Source: CAKSQF01 sp051867915 | GTDB lineage: Bacteria; Bacillota; Clostridia; Oscillospirales; CAG-272 | Assembly: GCA_051867915.1 (NCBI GenBank) | Contig: JBJDZJ010000064.1 | Coordinates: 1 to 17,731, forward strand | DNA: 17,731 nt | Reading direction: 5' to 3' | Part shown: piece by piece, positions 1-9,843 of the stretch | Layout of the letters: every line of letters begins with the position of its first letter | How positions within the stretch are numbered: the first letter of the stretch is position 1 | Program-made: the position numbers and the translations under genes | The notes under the pieces: generated by a model | What the model saw: the letters and a program-made list of their open reading frames with translations, nothing else | Database searches by the model: none | Told to the model about the DNA's origin: nothing

Positions 1-131
1 CCCCGGGAGGGCGCAAAAGAGTCGGGAAAAGGAAGGGTTTCCGGCAGGTCGGATACGCATCTATGATGCACCGGACTTCGGAGGTGTCCTGTTTGGCAGG
101 GCGGCGCAATCGGGTTTACGGTAAAAACGGA
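1..131. other. Unassigned left edge
   Basis: No gene can be supported here. A minus-strand ATG near 63 opens a frame to the window edge, but it has no ribosome binding site and its start matches no family I recognise. A plus-strand frame is also open through the terminator hairpin, which argues against it being coding. This may simply be the spacer before the next gene to the left. Confidence 0.3.
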
Positions 132-163
132 AATTCCCCAAAGAGATCACTCTTTGGGGAATT
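117..163 (-). terminator. Intrinsic terminator of rpsT
   Basis: A perfect 14-bp inverted repeat (132-145 and 150-163, loop 146-149) lies 62 nt past the rpsT stop. Read on the minus strand, the stem ends in AATT and is followed by TTCCG and then TTTTT, a broken U tract that suits termination of rpsT. The plus-strand side has no T run, so it works mainly on the minus strand. Confidence 0.8.
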
Positions 164-225
164 CTGAATGCGGCAAACCGCATATTCCGTTCAGCACTGT
201 TCTGCCGCATTTTTATGGCGGCGAT

Positions 226-492
226 TCAGGCACCCAGGCTGTTGAGCATCAGCGTAAACCGGCTCTTCTTTCTGGCGGCGGTGTTCTTGTGGATAACACC
301 CTTTGCTGCTGCCTGATCTACCTTCTTAATCACTGCGGCATAGAGAGTAGCGGCACTTTCCTTGTCACCTGCGGTAACGGCAGCCTCATACTTTCTGATG
401 GCAGTTTTGTAAGCGGACTTGAACATCTGATTGCGCAGAGCCTTGTCGGAAGACAGGCGAACGCGCTTCTTAGCAGACTTGATATTCGGCAA
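226..492 (-). CDS. rpsT: 30S ribosomal protein S20
   Basis: S20 is a primary 16S rRNA binding protein of the small ribosomal subunit. The 88-residue product has the usual family length and the typical basic start MPNIKSAKKRVR. It is lysine- and alanine-rich throughout and ends in the familiar HKNTAARKKSR region followed by a short tail. The start is a TTG codon (492-490). It is chosen because a perfect AAGGAGGT ribosome binding site (500-507) lies 7 nt upstream; the in-frame GTG at 501-499 lies inside that site, and no ATG fits. A UUG start is also known for Escherichia coli rpsT, where it takes part in feedback control by S20, so similar control is possible here (inference). The gene is monocistronic: it has its own promoter and terminator and is divergent from rpoBC. 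Confidence 0.97.
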   Translation of the reverse strand: MPNIKSAKKRVRLSSDKALRNQMFKSAYKTAIRKYEAAVTAGDKESAATLYAAVIKKVDQAAAKGVIHKNTAARKKSRFTLMLNSLGA

Positions 493-535
493 TGTGTACA
501 CCTCCTTATATGGCGATCCTTTTTCATACCCTAGT

Positions 536-564
536 ATCATACCATATCTTTTCAAAAATTGCAA
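536..564 (-). promoter_or_regulatory. Sigma-A promoter of rpsT
   Basis: On the minus strand a -35 TTGCAA (564-559) and a -10 TATGAT (541-536) are separated by exactly 17 nt. The predicted start near 529 gives a leader of about 37 nt carrying the perfect ribosome binding site. Match to consensus is 4/6 and 5/6. Confidence 0.7.
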
Positions 565-640
565 TACCTTTTTTGAATTTTTTAAAAAAAATTTTGAAGA
601 CTTTTTATAAAAAAATTTGTATTCTTTTTCCGAAAAGCTC
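565..640. other. A/T-tract spacer between divergent promoters
   Basis: The 76 nt separating the rpsT and rpoB -35 boxes are almost purely A and T runs, including stretches around 583-599 and 607-617. Such tracts just upstream of a -35 box are typical UP elements bound by the RNA polymerase alpha C-terminal domains. The side next to 641 would boost rpoBC; the other side may serve rpsT. Confidence 0.5.
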
Positions 641-669
641 TTGACAAAATAAAATCGGTGTGATATAAT
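641..669 (+). promoter_or_regulatory. Full-consensus promoter of rpoBC
   Basis: TTGACA (641-646), a 17-nt spacer, then TATAAT (664-669), with TG at 661-662 forming an extended -10. All twelve core bases match the sigma-A consensus and the spacing is ideal. The predicted start is near 676, giving a leader of about 270 nt before rpoB. A promoter this strong usually carries further control downstream, consistent with the leader structures. Confidence 0.92.
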
Positions 670-695
670 AGTCAGTGCATAAAATCGGTTGGAAT

Positions 696-740
696 GCCAA
701 AAAATACGGGAATCTTCGGACTTCTCGCTTTTTTTACGGC
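696..740 (+). terminator. Terminator-like hairpin in the rpoB leader (possible attenuator)
   Basis: The core stem pairs 707-712 with 722-727 and 713-714 with 719-720, closing a cUUCGg tetraloop (715-718) with one bulged C (721). A run of seven T follows at 729-735. A run of six A on the 5' side (699-704) can pair with the T run, and GCC/GGC (696-698, 738-740) can close the base. It begins about 20 nt after the predicted transcription start. Its form is that of an intrinsic terminator, so a fraction of transcripts may stop before rpoB. No competing antiterminator is obvious. Confidence 0.55.
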
Positions 741-866
741 AAACCCCCACCGAATTTGAGCAAAAAAGTTGGAATTTCGTATATTTGATCATACCGTGAT
801 TTGGTTGATCTTGCACTCGCCGCAGGGCGTCCCGGCTTATGATTCGGCTTTAACCAGAATGCCGCA

Positions 867-894
867 GGGGTAGGGAAGGGGATGCGGAGGAGGG
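867..894 (+). promoter_or_regulatory. G-run cluster in the rpoB leader
   Basis: Four G tracts lie on the RNA-sense strand: GGGG (867-870), GGG (873-875), GGGG (878-881) and GGG (892-894), with loops of 2, 2 and 10 nt. This meets the usual pattern for a three-tier G-quadruplex. A competing hairpin pairs CCGCA (862-866) with TGCGG (883-887). It ends 52 nt before the rpoB start, so either structure could affect ribosome access. Function is inferred only. Confidence 0.35.
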
Positions 895-946
895 CAAACC
901 TTTCAAATCGGGTATGGTCTATTTGTTTTGAAACGGAGGATTGTTT

Positions 947-3900
947 ATGATCAAACCCGTGAAGCTGGGCAAAACCGAACGAATGAGCTTCCAGCAGATC
1001 GACGACATTCTTGAAATGCCCGATCTTCTTGAGGTTCAGAAGAAATCCTATCAGTGGTTTCTGGACGAAGGACTTCGTGAGGTTCTCAAGGATGTATCGC
1101 CGATCGTCGATTATTCCGGCAATATTTCCATTGAGTTTCTTGACTACACGCTGGACGATACCCCTAAGTACCCCGAGGAAGAATGCAAAGACCGGGATGT
1201 CAACTATGAGGCACCTCTCCATGTAAAGGTCCGCCTTTACAACAAGAACACCGAAGAGGTCATCGTTAAGGACATCTATGTGGGCAACTTCCCCTTGATG
1301 ACCGACAACGGCACCTTCATCATCAACGGCGCAGAGCGTGTTATCGTCTCTCAGATCGTGCGTTCCCCCGGAATGTACTATGACAGCGCCATCGACAAGT
1401 CGGGCAAAAAGATTTACACCGCAACCGTGATTCCCTATCGCGGAGCATGGCTGGAGTATGAAACCGATGCCAATGAAGTCTTCGGCGTTCGTATCGACAA
1501 GAACCGTAAGATCCCCGTTACGATTCTGATCCGCGCACTGGGCGTCTCCTCCGACCGCGAAATCCGTGAGCTGTTCGGAGAGGATGTCAAGATTACCGCC
1601 ACTCTGGAAAAGGACGGTATGGAGTCCGAGGCTCAGAAGAACAATACCACTCCCGAAGAGGAAGCCCTCAAGGAAATCTACCGCAAGCTCCGCCCCGGCG
1701 AGCCTCCGCTGGTGGAGTCCGCTCAGGTTCTGCTGAACAATATGTTCTTCGATCCCAAGCGTTACGATCTGGCTCCCGTCGGACGGTATAAATTCAATAA
1801 GAAGGTCAGCCTGTTCGGCAGAATCAACGACCGTGTGCTGGCAAGACCGGTTATCAGCCCCATTACCGGCGAGTTCCTGTATGATGAAGGAACCTATGTA
1901 ACCTCCGCCATCGCCGAGGAAATCGACCGTGCCGGTGTCAACGAAGTATACCTGCGTCTGGATGACGGCAGCGAACTGAAGGTCTTCTCCAACGGCTCGG
2001 TCTATCCGAAGGCTGTGCTGGGCTATGATCTGACCGAAATCGGCATCAAGGAAAAGGTAGATCTCAGAGTCCTCACCGAAATCGTGGAAGAGGTCGGCAC
2101 CGAGGATAAGGAAGCGCTTCTGAACAGATGCCGTGACCGAATCGACGAACTGTCCCCCAAGCATATCACCAAGTCGGATATTTTTGCTTCCATTAACTAT
2201 CTGATCTGCCTGTCTCACGACTGCGGAAATGTGGATGATATCGACCATCTGGGCAACCGCCGTCTGCGTAGCGTAGGCGAACTGCTTCAGAATCAGCTTC
2301 GTATCGGCTTCACCCGTATGGATAAGATCGTCAAGGAGCGCATGACCGTTCAGGACAGCGACTCTCTGACCCCCGATAACCTGATCAATATCCGACCCAT
2401 TACCACGGCAATCCGTGATTTCTTCGGCTCCTCTCCTCTGTCCCAGTTCATGGATCAGAACAACCCTCTGGCAGAGCTGACGCATAAGCGCCGTCTGTCC
2501 GCACTGGGTCCCGGCGGTCTGTCCCGTGACCGTGCATCCTTTGAGGTTCGAGATGTACATTACACCCATTACGGTCGTATGTGTCCTATCGAGACCCCCG
2601 AGGGACCGAACATCGGTCTGATTTCCTACCTTGCATCCTATGCAAGAATCAATGAATACGGCTTTATCGAAGCGCCCTTCCGGAAGATCAATAAGGCAAC
2701 CGGTCAGGTGACCGATGAGGTTGTCTATATGACCGCCGATGTAGAGGACAACTATGTTGTCGCTCAGGCGAACGAGCCTCTGGATGAAAACAACCGCTTT
2801 GTCAACCGCAAGGTTGCTTCCCGTCACCGCAGTGAGATCCTTGAGGTTGACGCAGAAAAAGCGGATTATATGGATGTTTCTCCCCGTATGGTTGTCTCGG
2901 TCGCAACCTCCTTTATCCCCTTCCTGGATCATGACGATAACGCCCGTGCGCTGATGGGATCCAACATGCAGAAGCAGGCCGTTCCTCTGATGGTCAACGA
3001 AGCGCCGATCGTGGCGACGGGTATCGAGCATAAGGCAGCCGTGGATTCCGGCGTTGTGACCGTTGCAAAGAATTCGGGCGTCGTTGAGCGTGTTACCGCC
3101 GACGAGATCGTGATCAAAAACGAGGATGGCAAGAAGGAAACCTACCATCTTCTGAAATTCAAGCGCTCCAACCAGGGTACCTGTATCAATCAGCGGCCTA
3201 TCGTCAGCGAGGGTGAGATCATCCAAAAGGGTGATGTCATCGCCGACGGTCCCGCCACCGATCACGGCGAAATTTCGCTCGGTAAGAACCCCCTGATCGG
3301 ATTCATGACCTGGGAGGGCTATAACTACGAGGACGCCGTCCTTCTGAACGAGAGACTGGTTCGGGACGATGTTTATACCTCCATTCACATCGAGGAATAT
3401 TCCCACGAAGCAAGAGATACCAAACTGGGACCGGAGGAGATCACCCGTGAGATCCCCAATGTCGGCGAAGATGCCAAGAAGGATCTGGACGCCGACGGTA
3501 TCGTCCGCAAGGGAACCGAAGTCCGTGCCGGCGATATTCTGGTAGGCAAGGTTACTCCGAAGGGAGAAACCGAACTGACCGCAGAGGAAAGACTGCTCCG
3601 TGCCATCTTCGGCGAAAAGGCAAGAGAGGTTCGTGATACTTCCCTGCGTCTGCCCCACGGCGAGTCGGGTATCGTTGTGGATATCAAGATCTTCTCCCGT
3701 GAGAACGGAGATACCGATCTGGCTCCCGGCGTCAATAAAGTTGTCCGTGTCTATATCGCCCAGAAGAGAAAGATCTCGGTCGGCGATAAGATGGCAGGCC
3801 GTCACGGTAATAAGGGTGTCGTATCGAGAATTCTTCCTCCCGAGGATATGCCCTTCCTGCCCGACGGAACGCCGCTGGACATCGTGCTGAACCCCATGGG

Positions 3901-4870
3901 CGTGCCTTCCCGAATGAACATCGGTCAGGTGCTGGAGGTTCATCTGGGTATTGCGGCAAGGAGACTGGGCTTCAAGGTCATGACCCCCGTCTTTGACGGC
4001 GCAACCTATGAAGACATCATGGAACTGCAGAAGAAAGCGGGACTTTACCGCGATGTTCTTCCTACCGACCGCATTACTTCCGCCAAGGAATATTATGTGA
4101 TCGACACCGACCCCGAAACGGGAGAATCCAAAACGGATCCCGAGACCGGACTGCCCGTGTATGTCCCCTTTGATGTGTCCGATAAGAGCGCAGAGGAACT
4201 GGCTCAGATGGTCGAGGACCGTCAGCTGAAGATCTGCGACGGTAAGTCGGTGCTGTACGACGGCAGAACGGGTAAGCGGTTTGACAACCCCGTAACCGTC
4301 GGCATCATGTACTATCTGAAGCTCCACCATCTGGTTGACGATAAGATTCACGCCCGTTCCACCGGACCTTACTCGCTGGTTACTCAGCAGCCTCTTGGCG
4401 GTAAGGCACAGTTCGGCGGACAGCGTTTCGGAGAGATGGAGGTCTGGGCACTGGAGGCCTACGGCGCCGCCTACACCCTTCAGGAGATTCTGACCGTCAA
4501 GTCGGACGATGTGACCGGCCGTGTCAACACCTACGAGGCCATTGTCAGAGGTCAGAATGTTCCCACTCCCGGTGTGCCCGCATCCTTCAAGGTGCTGGTC
4601 AAGGAGCTGCAGTCCCTCTGTCTGGATGTTCGTGTGCTGGATAAGGACGGCAAGGAAATTGACATCTCCGTCATCGGCATGGAGGATGAGCTTGCAAGTA
4701 CCATCCCTGCCGAGGAAGTCGGTGAGACCGTTGCAACCGAGGATATGTTCGACCACACCTATTCGGGTGAGGAACTGGACGCACCTCTGACCGATGATGA
4801 CGGCAACGATCTGATGTCTGACGATGACCTGTCCGACGAGGACAGCATCGGCGATGACGACTTCGAATAA
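947..4870 (+). CDS. rpoB: DNA-directed RNA polymerase subunit beta
   Basis: RpoB forms one pincer of RNA polymerase and, with beta prime, the active centre. The product is 1307 residues. The ATG at 947 is chosen over the in-frame TTG at 941 because GGAGGA (935-940) lies 6 nt upstream. Visible landmarks: the rifampicin pocket at about 494-520, with D503, H513 and S518 matching E. coli D516, H526 and S531, so a sensitive-type pocket; the CPIETPEGPNIGL segment; GDKMAGRHGNKG; and the C-terminal LGGKAQFGGQRFGEMEVWAL anchor. Pro497 replaces the Gln found at E. coli position 510. Between FDGA (1016-1019) and LYDGRTG (from 1103) there is about 60 residues more than in B. subtilis RpoB as I remember it, including a doubled TDPETG motif. 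The protein ends in a long Asp/Glu-rich tail. rpoC follows after 23 nt. No rplJ or rplL precedes it; rpsT lies divergently upstream instead. Confidence 0.99.
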   Translation: MIKPVKLGKTERMSFQQIDDILEMPDLLEVQKKSYQWFLDEGLREVLKDVSPIVDYSGNISIEFLDYTLDDTPKYPEEECKDRDVNYEAPLHVKVRLYNKNTEEVIVKDIYVGNFPLMTDNGTFIINGAERVIVSQIVRSPGMYYDSAIDKSGKKIYTATVIPYRGAWLEYETDANEVFGVRIDKNRKIPVTILIRALGVSSDREIRELFGEDVKITATLEKDGMESEAQKNNTTPEEEALKEIYRKLRPGEPPLVESAQVLLNNMFFDPKRYDLAPVGRYKFNKKVSLFGRINDRVLARPVISPITGEFLYDEGTYVTSAIAEEIDRAGVNEVYLRLDDGSELKVFSNGSVYPKAVLGYDLTEIGIKEKVDLRVLTEIVEEVGTEDKEALLNRCRDRIDELSPKHITKSDIFASINYLICLSHDCGNVDDIDHLGNRRLRSVGELLQNQLRIGFTRMDKIVKERMTVQDSDSLTPDNLINIRPITTAIRDFFGSSPLSQFMDQNNPLAELTHKRRLSALGPGGLSRDRASFEVRDVHYTHYGRMCPIETPEGPNIGLISYLASYARINEYGFIEAPFRKINKATGQVTDEVVYMTADVEDNYVVAQANEPLDENNRFVNRKVASRHRSEILEVDAEKADYMDVSPRMVVSVATSFIPFLDHDDNARALMGSNMQKQAVPLMVNEAPIVATGIEHKAAVDSGVVTVAKNSGVVERVTADEIVIKNEDGKKETYHLLKFKRSNQGTCINQRPIVSEGEIIQKGDVIADGPATDHGEISLGKNPLIGFMTWEGYNYEDAVLLNERLVRDDVYTSIHIEEYSHEARDTKLGPEEITREIPNVGEDAKKDLDADGIVRKGTEVRAGDILVGKVTPKGETELTAEERLLRAIFGEKAREVRDTSLRLPHGESGIVVDIKIFSRENGDTDLAPGVNKVVRVYIAQKRKISVGDKMAGRHGNKGVVSRILPPEDMPFLPDGTPLDIVLNPMGVPSRMNIGQVLEVHLGIAARRLGFKVMTPVFDGATYEDIMELQKKAGLYRDVLPTDRITSAKEYYVIDTDPETGESKTDPETGLPVYVPFDVSDKSAEELAQMVEDRQLKICDGKSVLYDGRTGKRFDNPVTVGIMYYLKLHHLVDDKIHARSTGPYSLVTQQPLGGKAQFGGQRFGEMEVWALEAYGAAYTLQEILTVKSDDVTGRVNTYEAIVRGQNVPTPGVPASFKVLVKELQSLCLDVRVLDKDGKEIDISVIGMEDELASTIPAEEVGETVATEDMFDHTYSGEELDAPLTDDDGNDLMSDDDLSDEDSIGDDDFE

Positions 4871-4893
4871 GAGTCAGAAAGGAGAGTTTGCAT

Positions 4894-8589
<3,696 letters not shown>

Positions 8590-8593
8590 ACCG

Positions 8594-8634
8594 AACGGGA
8601 CCGTTGCAAAAGAATTGCAACGGTCCCGTTTTTT
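8594..8634 (+). terminator. Intrinsic terminator of rpoBC
   Basis: A perfect 16-bp stem (8594-8609 with 8615-8630), a 5-nt loop and a run of six T (8629-8634) start 5 nt after the rpoC stop codon. This is a textbook strong terminator. Confidence 0.97.
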
Positions 8635-8694
8635 CTGTTCGGAAAAGGGAAAGGGGCTGTACATAAAGAGTAAAGCACCGTCATTTGCACAAGC

Positions 8695-8855
8695 GTTTCA
8701 GTCCGCCTTTTTCAAAAGGCGGCGCAGTCAAGGGCGCGTAGCCCTTGTCGCTCTGCCGAGCTTGCTCGGGATGCGCAGAGTGCGAAACTCCCTTTTGGCG
8801 TTTTCTTTTTGTTGGCATTTTCATTTGCGCCGACTTCGGTAAATGAAAATGCGCA
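8695..8855. repeat. Hairpin-cluster intergenic element
   Basis: The spacer 8635-8919 between rpoC and the response regulator has no convincing gene. It contains four perfect inverted repeats in about 150 bp: 8703-8711/8714-8722 (9 bp), 8729-8735/8741-8747 (7 bp), 8756-8761/8764-8769 (6 bp, framed by CTCTG at 8751-8755 and CAGAG at 8776-8780) and 8815-8826/8841-8852 (12 bp, with a nested CCGA/TCGG). None is followed by a clear T run, so these are not ordinary terminators. The architecture resembles interspersed palindromic elements of bacterial spacers. Membership in a genome-wide family is inferred, as only one copy lies in this window. Confidence 0.55.
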
Positions 8856-8919
8856 GGCGATTAGTGCATTTAGAAAGTTTTGATGAAATGTGCAGACTTC
8901 TTTTACCGCCCCAAAGTAT

Positions 8920-9609
8920 TTATTGAAGCAGTTCAAACTTGTATCCGACGCCCCAGACGGTTTTCAGGACCCATTTGTTGGAGACGCCCTCCAGCTTTTC
9001 CCGGAGCCGCTTGACATGAACATCCACTGTGCGGGAGTCGCCCAGATAGTCAAATCCCCAGACCTTGTCCAGAAGCTGATCCCGGGTGAAGACCCGATTG
9101 TAGTTGGATGCCAGGAAGTAGAGCAGTTCCAGTTCCTTGGGGGGGATGTCCACACTGCGTCCTGCCAGCTTCAGCTCGTACTTCTGCAGACTGATTTCGA
9201 TGTTGTCGAACTTGATGACCTCGTCGTCGCCGCTGTTGTCGTGGGAACTGTAACGGCGGAGAACCGCCTTGATTCTGGCGGACAGTTCCTTCATATCGAA
9301 GGGCTTGACCATAAAGTCGTCGGCACCCAGTTCCAGTCCCAGAACCTTGTCGAAGACCTCTCCCTTGGCGGTTACCATGATGATCGGCTTGGTGGAGATC
9401 TCACGGATCTCACGGCAAACCTGCCAGCCGTCCTTCCGGGGTAGCATAATATCCAGCAGAACCAGATCGGGCTCGTACATCTTGAAGAAGTTCACGCCTT
9501 CCACACCGTCTGCCGCAGTCTTGACCTCATACCCTTCTTTTTCCAGATACAGGCGAACCATCTCGCAGATGTTCGCATCATCGTCTACGACCAATAATTT
9601 CGTTCCCAT
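8920..9609 (-). CDS. OmpR/PhoB-family response regulator
   Basis: This is a DNA-binding response regulator of 229 residues, the usual length for the family. The receiver domain (about 3-118) has acidic pocket D9-D10-D11, phospho-acceptor D53, switch T80 and K102. A winged-helix DNA-binding domain (about 133-227) follows, with the recognition region RTVDVHVKRLREKLE and the final wing VWGVGYKFE. Two ATG codons are possible. The one at 9609 is chosen because the minus-strand AAAGGAG site gives 7 nt spacing; the ATG at 9615 would be 1 nt from it. No kinase is adjacent on this strand. A histidine kinase lies beyond the divergent ychF and is the likely partner by proximity, which is inference. The output genes are not evident. 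Confidence 0.95.
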   Translation of the reverse strand: MGTKLLVVDDDANICEMVRLYLEKEGYEVKTAADGVEGVNFFKMYEPDLVLLDIMLPRKDGWQVCREIREISTKPIIMVTAKGEVFDKVLGLELGADDFMVKPFDMKELSARIKAVLRRYSSHDNSGDDEVIKFDNIEISLQKYELKLAGRSVDIPPKELELLYFLASNYNRVFTRDQLLDKVWGFDYLGDSRTVDVHVKRLREKLEGVSNKWVLKTVWGVGYKFELLQ

Positions 9610-9645
9610 GCTCATTCTCCTTTTCTCATGATTGAATTTCCACTT

Positions 9646-9683
9646 TGTGAAAATATTAACTTTGTTAAATCCTTGTCTAAGTT
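9646..9683 (-). promoter_or_regulatory. TTnACA-like boxes upstream of the response regulator
   Basis: On the minus strand TAGACA (9679-9674) and TTAACA (9668-9663) are spaced by 5 nt, an 11-bp period, and TTCACA (9651-9646) follows after 11 nt. This resembles the tandem hexamers bound by PhoP/OmpR-type regulators. TAGACA could also be a -35 box with TAATAT (9658-9653) as -10, but that spacer is a short 15 nt. Autoregulation by the encoded regulator is inferred. Confidence 0.35.
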
Positions 9684-9770
9684 CATGATTATCATATCAG
9701 ACAGATGTGTATCCATAGTGAAGGCAATATGAATTTTATGTGAAAATCCTTCAAAAATCCAAAAAAACAC

Positions 9771-9799
9771 TTGCCTTTTCACAAAAAATGTACTATAAT
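9771..9799 (+). promoter_or_regulatory. Sigma-A promoter of ychF
   Basis: TTGCCT (9771-9776), a 17-nt spacer and a perfect TATAAT (9794-9799) predict a start near 9806 and a leader of about 38 nt. A TTCACA hexamer lies in the spacer (9778-9783), resembling the boxes before the divergent regulator gene. The kinase and acetyltransferase genes downstream may depend on this promoter, since none is obvious before them. Confidence 0.75.
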
Positions 9800-9843
9800 A
9801 GATTCGTCTATGACAATCAATACCAATATAAAGGAATATAACG

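Noticed and set aside
168..183. Small inverted repeat (ATGCGG/CCGCAT) after rpsT
   Set aside because: Only 6 bp, with no T tail, next to a much better terminator.
154..534. 126-codon plus-strand frame opposite rpsT
   Set aside because: It starts within the rpsT terminator and ends over the rpsT promoter; the minus strand is a full S20 gene.
694..759. 21-codon leader frame across the rpoB attenuator
   Set aside because: The site before its ATG (GGTTGG) is a poor ribosome binding site and the peptide shows no regulatory codon run, so it is not called as a gene.
801..859. Possible cloverleaf or riboswitch in the rpoB leader (TGGTTGA with TTAACCA, inner CGCC/GGCG stem)
   Set aside because: The stems are short, and the region matches no tRNA or riboswitch class I know; noted only as general leader structure.
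734..4756. 1340-codon open frame antisense to rpoB
   Set aside because: It shares codon boundaries with rpoB and is open only because the sense gene lacks TTA, CTA and TCA codons. The translation resembles no protein and has no ribosome binding site.
8712..8936. 74-codon minus-strand frame in the spacer after rpoC
   Set aside because: It overlaps the end of the response regulator gene and runs through the hairpin cluster. Its composition follows the palindromes, and no ribosome binding site is seen.
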